Shown: piece by piece, positions 52,727-63,309 of the stretch
How positions within the stretch are numbered: position 1 is the first letter of the stretch
How the letters are laid out: each line of letters starts with the position of its first letter
Source of the DNA: Kitasatospora arboriphila
GTDB lineage: Bacteria; Actinomycetota; Actinomycetes; Mycobacteriales; Mycobacteriaceae
Direction: 5' to 3'
DNA: 64,000 bases
Assembly: GCF_000717275.1 (NCBI RefSeq)
Contig: NZ_JNYV01000010.1
Span: forward strand, 62,001-126,000
Notes under the pieces: model-generated
What the model was told of the DNA's origin: nothing
What the model saw: the letters and a program-made list of their open reading frames with translations, nothing else
Database searches by the model: none
Position numbers and translations under genes: made by a program

Positions 52727-52933
52727 ATGAGTACGTCCACTGTCACCGTTACCGGAATGACCTGCGGCCATTGCGCGTCCTCGGTCCGAGAGGAGGTCGG
52801 CGCCTTGGCTGGGGTGTCCGATGTCGAGGTCGATCTGGGCACCGGTGCGGTCACCATCACCAGCACCGACACGATCGAGCCGGCTGCGGTCAAGGCGGCC
52901 GTGGCCGAGGCGGGGTACCAGGTCGCCGAGTGA
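52727..52933 (+). CDS. copZ: CopZ-type copper chaperone (island B)
   Basis: A 68-residue HMA protein with GMTCGHCAS, differing from the island A copy at only a handful of positions (for example DVEVDLGTGAVTI for EVDVDLSTGKVTI). ATG at 52727; the longer frame from 52664 lacks support. Confidence 0.92.
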   Translation: MSTSTVTVTGMTCGHCASSVREEVGALAGVSDVEVDLGTGAVTITSTDTIEPAAVKAAVAEAGYQVAE

Positions 52934-52942
52934 CCACAGCGG

Positions 52943-52980
52943 TACCCGGCGCCGGTGAGAAGTTTCTGCGGCGCCGGGTA
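52943..52980 (+). promoter_or_regulatory. Conserved hairpin between copZ and His-rich protein gene (island B)
   Basis: TACCCGGCGCCG (52943-52954) and CGGCGCCGGGTA (52969-52980), a perfect 12-bp stem with a 14-nt loop. The arms match those at 30890-30923. Confidence 0.65.
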
Positions 52981-53021
52981 TCTGCCCCCGCTCATCCGTT
53001 TCGTGAACAAGGAGAATGATG

Positions 53022-53993
53022 ATGAACACCGCGACCCGGTTAGCTCTCTACGGCGCAGCTCTGGTGGCAGTCTTTGGGGCCGCATTCGTCGTGGCCGCTG
53101 CTGTAGTACCTGATCGGGTCGCCCGCGACTGGACCACCTCCGCTGAGCACACCGCCCACGCCCCCACCACTACTGCTCCCGCAGGAGCCGCCGCACCGGT
53201 ACGCGGCGTGTCGATCGCTGCCGGTGGCTATGCCTTGACCGCTCTGGCCGCACCCAACCGTGTCGGCGAAAGCGGTGAGCTGGCGTTCACCATCATCGGC
53301 CCCGACGCTCGCCCGGTCACCGGATTTGCGACCTCCCACGACAAACAGCTCCATGCCATTGTCGTCGCCACCGATGGCTCCAACTACCGCCACGTGCATC
53401 CCACGATGGGCGCCGATGGGCGGTGGTCGCTGCCGTGGCAGTGGCCCGCGGCCGGCAGCTACCGCGTTTTCGCTGATTTCGTTCCTGCCGCCTCCGACAC
53501 GGACATCACCTTGACCAGCACAGTGACCGTGGCCGGCGAGGTTGCTCCGCCGGCGGCACGGCCGGTGAGCTCCACCGATGAGGTGGCCGGCTACCAGGTC
53601 ACCCTCACCGGGGACCTTACTTCCGCCAGCACCTCGACGGTGACGGCCCGCATCACCCGCGACGGTCAGCCAGTGACCACCCTGGAGCCTTACCTCGGCG
53701 CCTACGGACACCTGGTGGCCCTGCGCGAGGGGGATCTGGCCTACCTGCACGTGCATCCCGAAGGCGCAGCACCTGCTGGCCCAGAACAGCTCTCGGGTCC
53801 GCAGGTGCAGTTCGCGACCGCCGCACCCACCCCTGGCCGGTATTTGCTGTATTTCGATTTCAAAGTCGACGGGCAGGTGCACACCGCCGAGTTCGTCCTG
53901 AACGCCGCCGGTCCGGCGGCCTCCACCCCCTCGGCACCTACGGCCAGTCCGCCCCCGGCGCCGGCACCCACCGACGCCCACGGCGGCCACTGA
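53022..53993 (+). CDS. Secreted His-rich protein of unknown function (island B)
   Basis: A 323-residue counterpart of 30966-31943: signal or anchor helix, DKQLHAIVV with YRHVHPTM, AYLHVHPEG and the tail DAHGGH are all kept, while the linkers have diverged. Retention of the His motifs through this divergence argues that they matter. Three ATGs in a row precede; 53022 has the best distance from AAGGAG. Confidence 0.7.
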   Translation: MNTATRLALYGAALVAVFGAAFVVAAAVVPDRVARDWTTSAEHTAHAPTTTAPAGAAAPVRGVSIAAGGYALTALAAPNRVGESGELAFTIIGPDARPVTGFATSHDKQLHAIVVATDGSNYRHVHPTMGADGRWSLPWQWPAAGSYRVFADFVPAASDTDITLTSTVTVAGEVAPPAARPVSSTDEVAGYQVTLTGDLTSASTSTVTARITRDGQPVTTLEPYLGAYGHLVALREGDLAYLHVHPEGAAPAGPEQLSGPQVQFATAAPTPGRYLLYFDFKVDGQVHTAEFVLNAAGPAASTPSAPTASPPPAPAPTDAHGGH

Positions 53994-54026
53994 CCCACGC
54001 GCACAACCCCGTTCAGAAGGAACACC

Positions 54027-56357
54027 ATGGCTACTGCACCTGCACCTGCACCTCAGACTCCTGCTGCACTCGAACTCGAGATCGGCGGCATGACCTGCGC
54101 GTCGTGCGCCAACCGGATCGAACGCAAGCTCAACAAACTGCCCGGGGTGACCGCGACGGTGAACTACGCCACCGAAAAGGCGAAAGTCACCACCACCTCC
54201 GGCGATCTCGATCCCACGACACTCATCGCCACCGTCGAACAGGCCGGCTACACCGCTGCCCTGCCCACCGCGCGCACCAGCGATGGCGCCGAAGGCGGCG
54301 ATCAGCGCACCCGCCCCGACAGCGAGCTGGCCGCCTTGCGCCAGCGGCTCTGGGTCTCGGTCGTGTTGACGGTGCCGGTCATTGCCCTGGCGATGGTTCC
54401 AGCGTGGCAGTTCACCTACTGGCAGTGGGCCTCGCTCACCCTGGCTGCACCGGTCATCGTGTGGGGCGCCTGGCCCTTCCACAAAGCCGCGTGGACGAAC
54501 CTGCGGCACGGAACCGCCACCATGGACACCTTGGTGTCGGTCGGCACCCTCGCAGCCTTGGCCTGGTCGATCTACGCGCTGTTCTGGGGCACGGCGGGCC
54601 AACCCGGAATGACCCACGGTTTCGAGTTGACCGTCTCCCCCTCCGACGGCGCGGGCAACATCTACCTGGAAGTCGCCGCCGGAGTCACCATGTTCATCCT
54701 GGCCGGCCGCTACTTCGAAAAACGCTCCAAACGCCAAGCCGGAGCCGCACTCCGCGCCCTACTCGAACTCGGAGCCAAAGACGTCGCTGTCCTACGCGGC
54801 GGCACCGAAACCCGCATCCCCATCACCGAACTACACGTGGACGATGAGTTCGTGGTGCGGCCCGGAGAGAAGATCGCCACCGACGGCGTCATCACCACCG
54901 GACGCTCCGCCGTCGATGCGAGCATGCTGACCGGCGAATCCCTCCCGGTCGAAGTCAGCGAAGGCGACCCAGTCACCGGCGCCACCGTCAACGCCGGCGG
55001 CCGCCTCATCGTGCGGGCCACCCGCGTGGGAACCGACACCCAACTGGCGCGAATGGCTCAGCTCGTCGAAGACGCCCAATCAGGCAAAGCGCAAGTCCAG
55101 CGACTCGCAGACCGCATCTCCGGAATCTTCGTCCCCATCGTCATCGCCATCGCCGTCGCGGTCCTCGGCGGCTGGATCGGGGCCGGATTCCCCCTCAGCG
55201 CCGCATTCACCGCAGCGGTGGCCGTGCTGATCATCGCCTGCCCCTGCGCATTGGGCTTAGCCACCCCCACCGCACTGCTGGTGGGCACCGGCCGCGGAGC
55301 CCAGCTGGGGATTTTGATCAAAGGCCCCGAGGTACTCGAATCGACTCGCGCCGTGGACACCATCGTCCTGGACAAGACCGGCACCGTGACCACTGGAACG
55401 ATGACCCTGCACGAGATCATCACCACCGACGAGGTGTCCTCCGACGATGTGTTACGCCTGGCCGGCGCGCTCGAGCACGCCTCCGAACACCCCATTGCCC
55501 GGGCCATCGCGGCCGCCGCGGCCGAGCAGACCGGGCCGCTACCGTCGGTGGAGTCGTTCACCAGCGTGGACGGCAAAGGTGTACACGGCGTCATCGAGGA
55601 CCACGCGGTGCTGGTGGGCCGTGAAAGTATGCTCGCCGACTGGTCTCTGCCCCTCGAGGGCACGCTGGCCGCGGCCAAGACTGAGGCGGAGCAGATCGGG
55701 AAAACCGCTGTCGTGGTGGCCTGGGATGGCCGCGTCCGAGGCGTGCTCGTGGTCGCTGACACCATCAAACCGACCAGCGCCGCCGCGATCGCCCAGTTCA
55801 CTGCTCTGGGCCTGACCCCGATTCTGCTCACCGGGGACAATCAAGGCGCCGCCGACCACGTCGCCGCCCAGGTCGGTATCACCGACGTCATCGCCGAGGT
55901 CCTGCCCCAGGACAAACTCGCCGTCATTGCCGACCTGCAAAAGCAGGGCAAAACAGTGGCCATGGTCGGCGACGGTGTCAACGATGCCGCCGCCCTCGCT
56001 CAGGCCGATCTGGGGCTGGCCATGGGTACCGGGACCGACGTGGCCATCGAAGCCGCCGACATCACCCTGGTGCGCGGTGATCTGCGCTCGGCGGCCGACG
56101 CGATCCGGTTGGCGCGCAAAACATTGGGGACCATCAAGATGAATCTGTTCTGGGCGTTCGCCTACAACATCGCTGCTATCCCCCTGGCCGCGCTCGGGCT
56201 GCTCAACCCCATGCTCGCCGGGGCTGCCATGGCGTTGTCCAGTGTGTTCGTGGTCAGCAATAGCCTGCGCTTGCGCGGATTCACCTCCCGCGCCACCTCG
56301 GCGGCGCCGGCCACACCCGCATCGGCACCCACCCACCGGCCGCTGCAGCATGCCTAG
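54027..56357 (+). CDS. copA: CopA-type Cu(I)-exporting P1B ATPase (island B)
   Basis: A 776-residue P1B-1 pump with GMTCASC in the HMA domain, [30 protein letters not shown] and [10 protein letters not shown] all intact. It parallels the protein at 31998; the catalytic core is almost unchanged. Start ATG follows AAGGAA. Confidence 0.95.
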   Translation: MATAPAPAPQTPAALELEIGGMTCASCANRIERKLNKLPGVTATVNYATEKAKVTTTSGDLDPTTLIATVEQAGYTAALPTARTSDGAEGGDQRTRPDSELAALRQRLWVSVVLTVPVIALAMVPAWQFTYWQWASLTLAAPVIVWGAWPFHKAAWTNLRHGTATMDTLVSVGTLAALAWSIYALFWGTAGQPGMTHGFELTVSPSDGAGNIYLEVAAGVTMFILAGRYFEKRSKRQAGAALRALLELGAKDVAVLRGGTETRIPITELHVDDEFVVRPGEKIATDGVITTGRSAVDASMLTGESLPVEVSEGDPVTGATVNAGGRLIVRATRVGTDTQLARMAQLVEDAQSGKAQVQRLADRISGIFVPIVIAIAVAVLGGWIGAGFPLSAAFTAAVAVLIIACPCALGLATPTALLVGTGRGAQLGILIKGPEVLESTRAVDTIVLDKTGTVTTGTMTLHEIITTDEVSSDDVLRLAGALEHASEHPIARAIAAAAAEQTGPLPSVESFTSVDGKGVHGVIEDHAVLVGRESMLADWSLPLEGTLAAAKTEAEQIGKTAVVVAWDGRVRGVLVVADTIKPTSAAAIAQFTALGLTPILLTGDNQGAADHVAAQVGITDVIAEVLPQDKLAVIADLQKQGKTVAMVGDGVNDAAALAQADLGLAMGTGTDVAIEAADITLVRGDLRSAADAIRLARKTLGTIKMNLFWAFAYNIAAIPLAALGLLNPMLAGAAMALSSVFVVSNSLRLRGFTSRATSAAPATPASAPTHRPLQHA

Positions 56358-56394
56358 CCACTTCCCCACCCACCCGATCGTCACACCTCGACTA

Positions 56395-56411
56395 ATACCC
56401 CAGGGGGGTAT
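56395..56411. promoter_or_regulatory. CsoR-type operator overlapping a -10-like element, unit 3 of island B
   Basis: ATACCCCAGGGGGGTAT runs into TATACGAT, a possible -10, followed by ATG at 56424, matching the layout at 34347. Confidence 0.75.
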
Positions 56412-56423
56412 ACGATGGACGCC

Positions 56424-58568
56424 ATGAACGCTCCACAGCACAACCACTCGGCGCACTCACCCGCGACACCCACCGAGCACGCCCATGCTGGTGCGGTGCA
56501 GGAGCACACCTCGCATGAGCACGCCGGCCATGACGACAGCCACAGCGACCACGGTGCACACGGCGGGCATCAGGGTCACGCCGGACATGGTGACCACGTC
56601 GGACAGTTCCGGCGCCTGTTTTGGATCATGCTGGTGCTGGCCATTCCGGTGGTCGGATTCTCAAACATGTTCGCCATGCTCGTCGGATACGAGTTACCCG
56701 ACAGCGAAGCAGTGACATGGATTTCGCCGATTCTGGGCACCGTGATGTTCGCCTGGGGCGGCCGGCCGTTCCTGACCGGCGCGGTCAGTGAGGTGCGATC
56801 ACGGGCGCCGGGCATGATGCTGCTTATCGCGCTGGCGATCACGGTGGCGTTCGTGGCGTCGTGGGGTGCGAGCCTGGAACTGCTGGACCATCAGCTCGAT
56901 TTCTGGTGGGAACTGGCCCTGTTGATCGTGATCATGTTGTTGGGGCACTGGATTGAGATGCGGTCGCTGGCTCAGACGACGTCCGCGCTGGACTCGTTGG
57001 CGGCGCTGCTACCCGACGAAGCTGAACGCGTCGACGGCGACACCACGGTCACCGTGCCGCCCTCGCAACTGCAGGTCGGTGACGTCGTCATCGTGCGCCC
57101 CGGCGCCAGCGTGCCGGCGGACGGAAAGATTGTCGACGGCACCGCCGAGATAGACGAATCGATGGTGACCGGGGAATCGAAGACGGTGCGCCGCAGCGCC
57201 GGTGACGCCGTGGTCGCCGGGACCGTCGCTACCGACTCGGGGCTGCGGGTGCAGGTCACCGCCACCGGCGACGACACCGCCCTGGCCGGTATCGGACGAC
57301 TGGTCGCCGACGCCCAGAACTCGACGTCGCGAGCCCAACGGCTCGCCGATACCGCCGCAGGCTGGTTGTTCTGGTTCGCACTCGGCGCTGCGGTACTGAC
57401 CGCCATCGCCTGGACCGTGCTCGGCTATCCCGACGACGCGGTCGTACGCACCATCACCGTCCTGGTCATCGCCTGCCCGCACGCACTGGGCTTGGCCATC
57501 CCACTGGTGGTGGCCATCGCCACCGAACGCGCCGCCCGCGGCGGGGTATTGATCAAAGATCGGCTCGCGCTGGAAAGCATGCGCACCGTGGACACCGTGC
57601 TGTTCGACAAGACCGGCACCCTGACCAAAGGCGAACCCACCGTCACCGCAGTCCACACAATCGCCGGCCATTCCGAGGACGATGTATTGGCCTGGGCCGC
57701 AGCCGCGGAAACCGACAGCGAACATCCCCTGGGCAAAGCCATCGTGCACGCCGCACAGACTCAGCACCTCACCCGCGTTGCCGCTAGCGACTTCACCTCA
57801 TCGCCCGCCGTCGGTGTCTCGGCCACCGTCGACGGCCGCCATGTTCAGGTCGGCGGGCCCCGACTGCTCGAGCAGTACCAGCACAGCGAGCTCGACGTCG
57901 CCGAGCGCTGGCGGGCCGACGGCGCCATCATCTTGCACGTCCTCGCCGACGGGCAGGTCATCGGCGCCCTCAAACTGGCCGACGAGGTGCGCAGCGAATC
58001 ACGCCAGGCCGTCGACGCGCTGCACAAACTCGGTATCCAGGTCGTCATGATCACCGGCGACGCACACGCAGTGGCCCAATCTGTCGCCACTGAACTCGGC
58101 ATCGACCGCGTGTTCGCCGGCGTCCGCCCCGAACACAAAGCCTCCAAAGTCAAAGAACTTCAATCCGAGGGCCGCACGACGGCCATGGTCGGCGACGGTG
58201 TCAACGACGCCCCCGCACTCGCCCAAGCGGACGTCGGCATCGCCATCGGCGCCGGCACCGACGTCGCGATCGCCTCGGCCGGTGTCATCCTCGCCAGCGA
58301 CGACCCCCGATCGGTGCTGTCGGTGATCGAGCTGTCGCGAGCGAGCTACCGGAAAATGAAGCAGAACCTGTGGTGGGCCGCCGGTTACAACCTGATCTCC
58401 GTACCCTTGGCTGCCGGTGTGCTCGCTGGGATCGGGTTCGTTCTGCCCATGTCGGTTGGTGCGATCTTGATGTCGGCGTCCACGGTGGTTGTGGCGCTCA
58501 ATGCCCAGCTGTTGCGGCGACTGGACCTGCGCCCTGACGTCAGCGCCACTGCTGCACTGGGCAAGTAG
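56424..58568 (+). CDS. copB: CopB-type P1B ATPase with His-rich N-terminus (island B)
   Basis: A 714-residue CPH-type pump (IACPHALGLAIP) with an N-terminal His-rich stretch of about 60 residues, shorter than in island A. DKTGTLTKGE, SEHPLGKA and GDGVNDAPALAQ are present. ATG at 56424 (MNAPQHN) is preferred to 56415 because MNA is the start shared with island A and suits a leaderless message. Confidence 0.93.
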   Translation: MNAPQHNHSAHSPATPTEHAHAGAVQEHTSHEHAGHDDSHSDHGAHGGHQGHAGHGDHVGQFRRLFWIMLVLAIPVVGFSNMFAMLVGYELPDSEAVTWISPILGTVMFAWGGRPFLTGAVSEVRSRAPGMMLLIALAITVAFVASWGASLELLDHQLDFWWELALLIVIMLLGHWIEMRSLAQTTSALDSLAALLPDEAERVDGDTTVTVPPSQLQVGDVVIVRPGASVPADGKIVDGTAEIDESMVTGESKTVRRSAGDAVVAGTVATDSGLRVQVTATGDDTALAGIGRLVADAQNSTSRAQRLADTAAGWLFWFALGAAVLTAIAWTVLGYPDDAVVRTITVLVIACPHALGLAIPLVVAIATERAARGGVLIKDRLALESMRTVDTVLFDKTGTLTKGEPTVTAVHTIAGHSEDDVLAWAAAAETDSEHPLGKAIVHAAQTQHLTRVAASDFTSSPAVGVSATVDGRHVQVGGPRLLEQYQHSELDVAERWRADGAIILHVLADGQVIGALKLADEVRSESRQAVDALHKLGIQVVMITGDAHAVAQSVATELGIDRVFAGVRPEHKASKVKELQSEGRTTAMVGDGVNDAPALAQADVGIAIGAGTDVAIASAGVILASDDPRSVLSVIELSRASYRKMKQNLWWAAGYNLISVPLAAGVLAGIGFVLPMSVGAILMSASTVVVALNAQLLRRLDLRPDVSATAALGK

Positions 58569-58606
58569 CCACTTACACTGCAGACGCCCCACAACGAAGG
58601 ACTTTT

Positions 58607-58930
58607 ATGGCTGCCAGCACACCCACCCACGACGGGGAGCACGCTGCTCCGCACGGTTACATCGACGACAAAAAGAAGTACCTCGCTCGGCTCAAGCGGA
58701 TTGAGGGCCAGGCCCGCGGGCTGCACCGGATGGTTGATGAAGAGCAGTACTGCATCGACATCCTCACCCAGATCTCCGCGTTGACCAAAGCGCTTGAGGG
58801 TGTGGCGATCGGCCTACTCGATGATCACCTCAAGCACTGCGTCGTTGACGCCGCCAAAACCGGCGGGCCAGAAGCCGAAGCAAAGCTCAAAGAGGCTTCC
58901 GACGCCATCGCCCGCCTGGTCCGGTCCTAG
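58607..58930 (+). CDS. csoR: CsoR copper-sensing repressor (island B)
   Basis: A 107-residue CsoR with EEQYCIDI and DDHLKHC, nearly identical to the island A protein except in the N-terminal tail and after residue 90. The two repressors probably read each other's operators, which are identical in units 1 and 2. End of island B; the convergent recombinase cluster begins 46 bp later. Confidence 0.93.
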   Translation: MAASTPTHDGEHAAPHGYIDDKKKYLARLKRIEGQARGLHRMVDEEQYCIDILTQISALTKALEGVAIGLLDDHLKHCVVDAAKTGGPEAEAKLKEASDAIARLVRS

Positions 58931-58976
58931 CCCGCAGCTTCCCGCAAGGCGCTCGTACTACCCGGCGAGAGTCCCG

Positions 58977-59366
58977 TCACGGCCGCGGTGGTATCGCTAC
59001 GATCTTCGCTGACGCTTCGAGTTGGTTTCGCAGCGCATAGTTTTCGAGGGTGAGGCGTTGGATGCTGGCTACTGCGAGCTCAATATCGGACGACAGTGCT
59101 GCGTTATCACGCCGTAGGCGTGCATTGTCGGCGCGAAGTGCGGTGCGGTCGTCCGTCCGAGGGGCCGGGGGTGTGCTGGCGGTTGCGGACTTGAGTTCGG
59201 CGGCGATGCCGGGGAACTGTCGCCAGAAGGTGCCGTTGCTCAGGTTCAGTCGACGTGCCAGCCCGATGACGGTGGCACGGGTTCCCGCATCTCGAGCGTC
59301 GTCGATGTACTCGTGCATTGCTTGACGAACGTCATCGTCGGTCGGCATGTCTACGCGACGGCTCAT
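58977..59366 (-). CDS. DUF6262/TnpC-like accessory protein
   Basis: A 129-residue protein: a helix-turn-helix-like N-terminus (TVIGLARRLNLSNGTFWRQF) and a C-terminal coiled coil (TALRADNARLRRDNAALSSD and on). Proteins of this kind accompany Tn554-type recombinase clusters and probably help assemble the recombination complex. It overlaps the preceding recombinase (ATGA). Confidence 0.75.
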   Translation of the reverse strand: MSRRVDMPTDDDVRQAMHEYIDDARDAGTRATVIGLARRLNLSNGTFWRQFPGIAAELKSATASTPPAPRTDDRTALRADNARLRRDNAALSSDIELAVASIQRLTLENYALRNQLEASAKIVAIPPRP

Positions 59367-61468
59367 AGTTGATCCGTGGGGTCGTACCGTTCGGTGAACT
59401 GTACGATCTGCTCTCGGCGCTGGGTGAGCCTCGTGCGAAGTAGCGGCGGAAGTGCCGGTCGCTGTGTTAGTTCCGTATCGATGGTGGTGGTCTCAGCACG
59501 TAGGGCGGCAATGTTGCCGCTGGTGAGTGCGACGTTGCGGCAATGTAGCGGCTGACATTCGCCGAGCGTGGGTGCGAGTCGCCCGTCCCTGGTTGTGGTT
59601 CGGGTGCACAGGGCTTTGTCGGGATCGAATACGCATGTCGCATACCGGCCCGGGTAGATGGCCGGGTCGTGGCGGCGCAGCAGTCGGCATTGGCGGCGGC
59701 GGTCAGTGATGATGTGCCCTTGATAGCCGATGTTGACGCCGTACTCGGTGAGACGGCGGCGGGCTTCGTCTGATGCGGGTCCGCTTAACCCGTCGTGGTG
59801 GTGGGCGTCGGTCATGGCCATCAGGTGTTCGCCGCGGGCCAGGGCCTGTTCTGCTTCGACTTCTGCGCGAAACCCGCTGTCGGACGTGCCCGCGTAGCCC
59901 TCGAACATGTGAATGGCTTGGTGCCGGTACTGGATCGCCCCGGCGACGGATCCGCCTGGCTGGCGGGCGATGAACCACGCCAGGGTGCGCCGAAATTGTC
60001 GCGTGGTCAGCCGCCACCGTGTTCCGTGTACGTCCGGGAGGGCATCGTCGCGCCCATGGACTCGGCAGTAGTCGTTGATCCATTCGATCAAGTCGTTGAG
60101 GTGGGTGTTGGTGGTAGTGGTGAGGGTGACGTGGTCGGCGACCTGGCCTCGACGCACCGCAGGGCTTTGGATGGTGGGCGCGAACAGTCGTGGTTCGTCG
60201 TCGGGCTGTAGTTGCTCGAGGATGGCAACCGCGCGGGCGACGGGGGCACCGACCACCCAGGTTGCCTGTACTCCGGTGGGGTCGTGTTCGCCTTTGAACG
60301 CAAGGCTGGTGATGAGCCACCGGTAGGGCCTGTCGTGTCGATCTCGCTTGACGGTGACGCACCTACGACGTAGGTGTTTGATTTCGCTGTCCCGCATGCC
60401 GGATAGAAATGCGATGACCACGTAGCAGGCGGCTCGCAGAGCGGTCTGCAGATGGGTGCCGCCGGCGGCGCGGTCGGTGCGGTCAGTGGTGATTTCGTCG
60501 ATCCATGGTGCGCCGTCGAGGCGCCCGGTGATGGTGATGTTCAGAGCGATGGTGTCGCAGACCCCGACTTCGCGGGCTGTGTGGTCGATGAGTTCGCGGT
60601 AGGAGGGGCGGAGCAGAGTCGAGGCGTCGCACCCGAGGAGGTTCGCCAAATGCCTGCGGTTGGGTCGGCCGTTGCGGCCGGGGAGTGGTCTGCCGGTAGC
60701 GCGGTGTTGCACGAGGAGCTGTTCGAGTGCGGGCTGGACCCAGCGCCGCGTGTCGGGTTCTATTCTTCCTTCCCCTAGGCGGAGTCGGCACCACTCACGA
60801 TCGGCAGCCAGAATGTCGGGCGCGAAGTCGTCGATGAATCTCAGGCTCCACGCCACCAGTGGCCCCAGGACCGCTTCCGGGATCCTGGCGGTCATGTTTT
60901 CGGTGTTACTGCGAGCACCGGTCTCGCCCCATCCCTTGATACGCCGGGGATCGAAGGTCAGCTGATCGGAAACCAGTACCGTCCGATAGCGCCAGAAGTA
61001 GCGAATCGCGACGCGGTGGTTGTCGCGGACAGCGCGGTTAAGTTGTGTTGCCATCAAATGCTGTTGGTAGGTGAGCAAGTCGTCGGACGTGACCATTGAC
61101 AGTGGCAACGGTTCTTTGCCGTGTACGGCTTGGGTGTTGAGCCAGATGAGGAAGCTGCGGATGGAGGCGAACAGGGACACGATGGTGCCGACCTTCGGGA
61201 GTCCGAGTTCCCGGGTGGGCACCGGGCCGCTAAGCAGGGTGAGTGCCAGTTCTTTTGCGATGAGGCGGTAGGGCGTCGGCAGTGTTGTGAAGTCGAGGAT
61301 GATCCTGACGTGGTGCTGCTGGAATGATCCTGGTGCGAGGTCCCAGACGTCGTCGATAAAGCGCGCCGCCTGCTGGCGGTCCGTTTCTGTCCGCACCGGC
61401 CGGCCGTCGAAAATCAGTCTGTCGCGGAAGGGGTGCGCGCTTGCGGGTCGGTCGTGTTTGGCTGTCAT
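59363..61468 (-). CDS. Tyrosine recombinase, third of trio
   Basis: A 701-residue recombinase. The core-binding part lies near 90-190; the catalytic part shows FLSGMRDSEIKHLRRR (first Arg), TTRQFRRTLAWF (R-x-x-R-like second box) and HQAIHMFEGYAG (candidate Tyr). A Cys-rich stretch in the last quarter (CRLLRRHDP, CVFDPDKALC, GECQPLHCRN) may bind zinc. It starts within the stop of the preceding recombinase (ATGA). Confidence 0.82.
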   Translation of the reverse strand: MTAKHDRPASAHPFRDRLIFDGRPVRTETDRQQAARFIDDVWDLAPGSFQQHHVRIILDFTTLPTPYRLIAKELALTLLSGPVPTRELGLPKVGTIVSLFASIRSFLIWLNTQAVHGKEPLPLSMVTSDDLLTYQQHLMATQLNRAVRDNHRVAIRYFWRYRTVLVSDQLTFDPRRIKGWGETGARSNTENMTARIPEAVLGPLVAWSLRFIDDFAPDILAADREWCRLRLGEGRIEPDTRRWVQPALEQLLVQHRATGRPLPGRNGRPNRRHLANLLGCDASTLLRPSYRELIDHTAREVGVCDTIALNITITGRLDGAPWIDEITTDRTDRAAGGTHLQTALRAACYVVIAFLSGMRDSEIKHLRRRCVTVKRDRHDRPYRWLITSLAFKGEHDPTGVQATWVVGAPVARAVAILEQLQPDDEPRLFAPTIQSPAVRRGQVADHVTLTTTTNTHLNDLIEWINDYCRVHGRDDALPDVHGTRWRLTTRQFRRTLAWFIARQPGGSVAGAIQYRHQAIHMFEGYAGTSDSGFRAEVEAEQALARGEHLMAMTDAHHHDGLSGPASDEARRRLTEYGVNIGYQGHIITDRRRQCRLLRRHDPAIYPGRYATCVFDPDKALCTRTTTRDGRLAPTLGECQPLHCRNVALTSGNIAALRAETTTIDTELTQRPALPPLLRTRLTQRREQIVQFTERYDPTDQL

Positions 61469-63309
61469 GCTGTCTCCCAGGGTGTTTCAACGAGATCGAG
61501 AAGACTGTCGGTAGCTTTGTTACGGGCGGCGACGGTGATCTCGGATCGGCTGAACTTGGGTAGCACGTCATGGTGAATCGCCGCCCACGTCGGACCGTAC
61601 TTCCTCCACCAATCGGCCTCGGGGAGCTGTTGGCGGCGGGCGACCAGAGCGTCGAGGAGCCCGAGTAGCCCTGGGAGGTGATCGGGTGTGATGACACAGT
61701 TTCCGCAATGAAAGCAGTCCAGGAACGATGCTCGGCACGTGTTACCAGTCGCGGGATGGCTATCTGCGTCGATGCAGGTGGTCCATGCGGCCTCCGCGGC
61801 GGGGTGGGGCGCAGGCATGTCGTCGTCCTCGGGCCCCGATGCAGGTGAACGCACATGCAGTGCTCCCCCAGCGATTTGCAGGGCCCGCCGATGCGCCTGC
61901 AGGGCCTTCGACTCGGCCTCACTGACTGCAGTAGCGACGATGTCCTGCGCCCACTCAGCCACGGTGGGATCGCCGCGCAAATAGTTACCGAACAGCACGG
62001 GCACGGTGTTGCTCCGGGCCGACGAGGGCAGGTGCCCACCGAGTTGTTTGGTGCGGCGAACCTCCGTGCTGGTCTTGATCCTGTTGGTCGAGACCTCCAG
62101 TGGCTCGGGTTCTGCGCCCTCGAGCGCATCCGCCTCGAGGTGGTGCCGATCGCGCCACACTGTCCATCGAATCGCCAACGCCGACAGGTCCCGCGCGAAC
62201 GGATCGTAGTGCTCCTCTACACCCTGGAGCCCGCGCAGGTGTCCGTTGCGCCACAGCGACCACACGGAGGTGCTGTCGCTGAATGTCCTGCTGCGGCCGG
62301 TCAGTTCGTGAAGTAGCAGATATAGGCCACCGGGGTAGTCCAGTTCTTTCCCGGGCGGCCCAATGTCCCACGTGGCGGTATCAAACCATCGGCCGCGGCG
62401 GCGTCGTTTGACTAGGCGGACTTCGACCGCGCGGGATTCGAGGATCCTATGTTCGTGCGGGAGTTCTTTGATCGTTTCGACGTTGCGTCCGGTGACGGCG
62501 ACGAGCAGCGCCATCAATGGTGCGAGGTCCGGGATTGTCAGAAAGAGCTGACTTGCCAACGCGCGGCGCGTTACCCGGAACTCGCCGTCGATCCCTGGGG
62601 GACGGGGCACCACGCCGCTGCGCGCCATGTCGGCCAACGTCAAGGCCTCGTAGCGGCCATCTGCCAGTGAGCCCGATGCCTGTTCGTGCGCGCTAACCAA
62701 CGACTCGGCGGTTCGGATGCGATCACGGATTGCCGCCACGTCGGTTCTGGCGGCCGCGAGAAGTCGGGTCAGCTCGCCGTCGGAATAGCCTGGTCGGCCG
62801 CCTCGATACTGGATACCAACCCGGCGGCAGGTGTGGTCGATGACGTCCTGAGCCACCTGTTCCACGAGCGGGCTGACAGAGAGGAAGCGGCCGAACTCAG
62901 CTACACGGCTCCAGGCTCTCGATTCGTGCAGTCCCCGGCCGCGATGGTGGTCGTACATTGACTCCAGATGTGCAATCGTCAAAGACCTTGGGCTCGAAGG
63001 TGGATCAGTAAGGCCGGACAGCACTAGCAATGCCTGGCGGACTGAGCGAACGTACGACTTCGCCGATCCGAGCGTTCTGATCGAGCCCAACGGCCCCAAT
63101 ACTCGGCGTAGAGCATCTGCCACTGCCGGGTGCCAGCCCGGCAGCGGGAAGTCAGCGACCGCGAAGGTGGTCGAGCGTTCGTCTTCCCCGTCGAACAGCA
63201 CGTCGAGCCCGCCCAAAGCCCCGGGGGCAGCTTCGGCTGCTTCGTATCCCTGCGGCGGGAGAGATGCCCGGCGACCCAATCCTGTGCTGCCGCGGCCACG
63301 CTCAGTCAT
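61465..63309 (-). CDS. Tyrosine recombinase, second of trio (TnpB-like)
   Basis: A 614-residue protein related to large Tn554 TnpB-type integrases: an N-terminal SAM-like region (LGSAKSYVRSVRQALLVL), a central domain with VTGRNVETIKEL (the first catalytic Arg box, as GRN) and a Cys cluster CRASFLDCFHCGNC near the end that looks like a zinc site. ATG at 63309 overlaps the end of the first recombinase by 8 bp; the longer frame to 63336 would overlap more without a better site. Confidence 0.78.
   Translation of the reverse strand: MTERGRGSTGLGRRASLPPQGYEAAEAAPGALGGLDVLFDGEDERSTTFAVADFPLPGWHPAVADALRRVLGPLGSIRTLGSAKSYVRSVRQALLVLSGLTDPPSSPRSLTIAHLESMYDHHRGRGLHESRAWSRVAEFGRFLSVSPLVEQVAQDVIDHTCRRVGIQYRGGRPGYSDGELTRLLAAARTDVAAIRDRIRTAESLVSAHEQASGSLADGRYEALTLADMARSGVVPRPPGIDGEFRVTRRALASQLFLTIPDLAPLMALLVAVTGRNVETIKELPHEHRILESRAVEVRLVKRRRRGRWFDTATWDIGPPGKELDYPGGLYLLLHELTGRSRTFSDSTSVWSLWRNGHLRGLQGVEEHYDPFARDLSALAIRWTVWRDRHHLEADALEGAEPEPLEVSTNRIKTSTEVRRTKQLGGHLPSSARSNTVPVLFGNYLRGDPTVAEWAQDIVATAVSEAESKALQAHRRALQIAGGALHVRSPASGPEDDDMPAPHPAAEAAWTTCIDADSHPATGNTCRASFLDCFHCGNCVITPDHLPGLLGLLDALVARRQQLPEADWWRKYGPTWAAIHHDVLPKFSRSEITVAARNKATDSLLDLVETPWETA

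Noticed and set aside
59795..60211. Plus-strand Val/Gly-rich frames within the recombinase genes
   Set aside because: Shadows of the minus-strand recombinase coding sequence.
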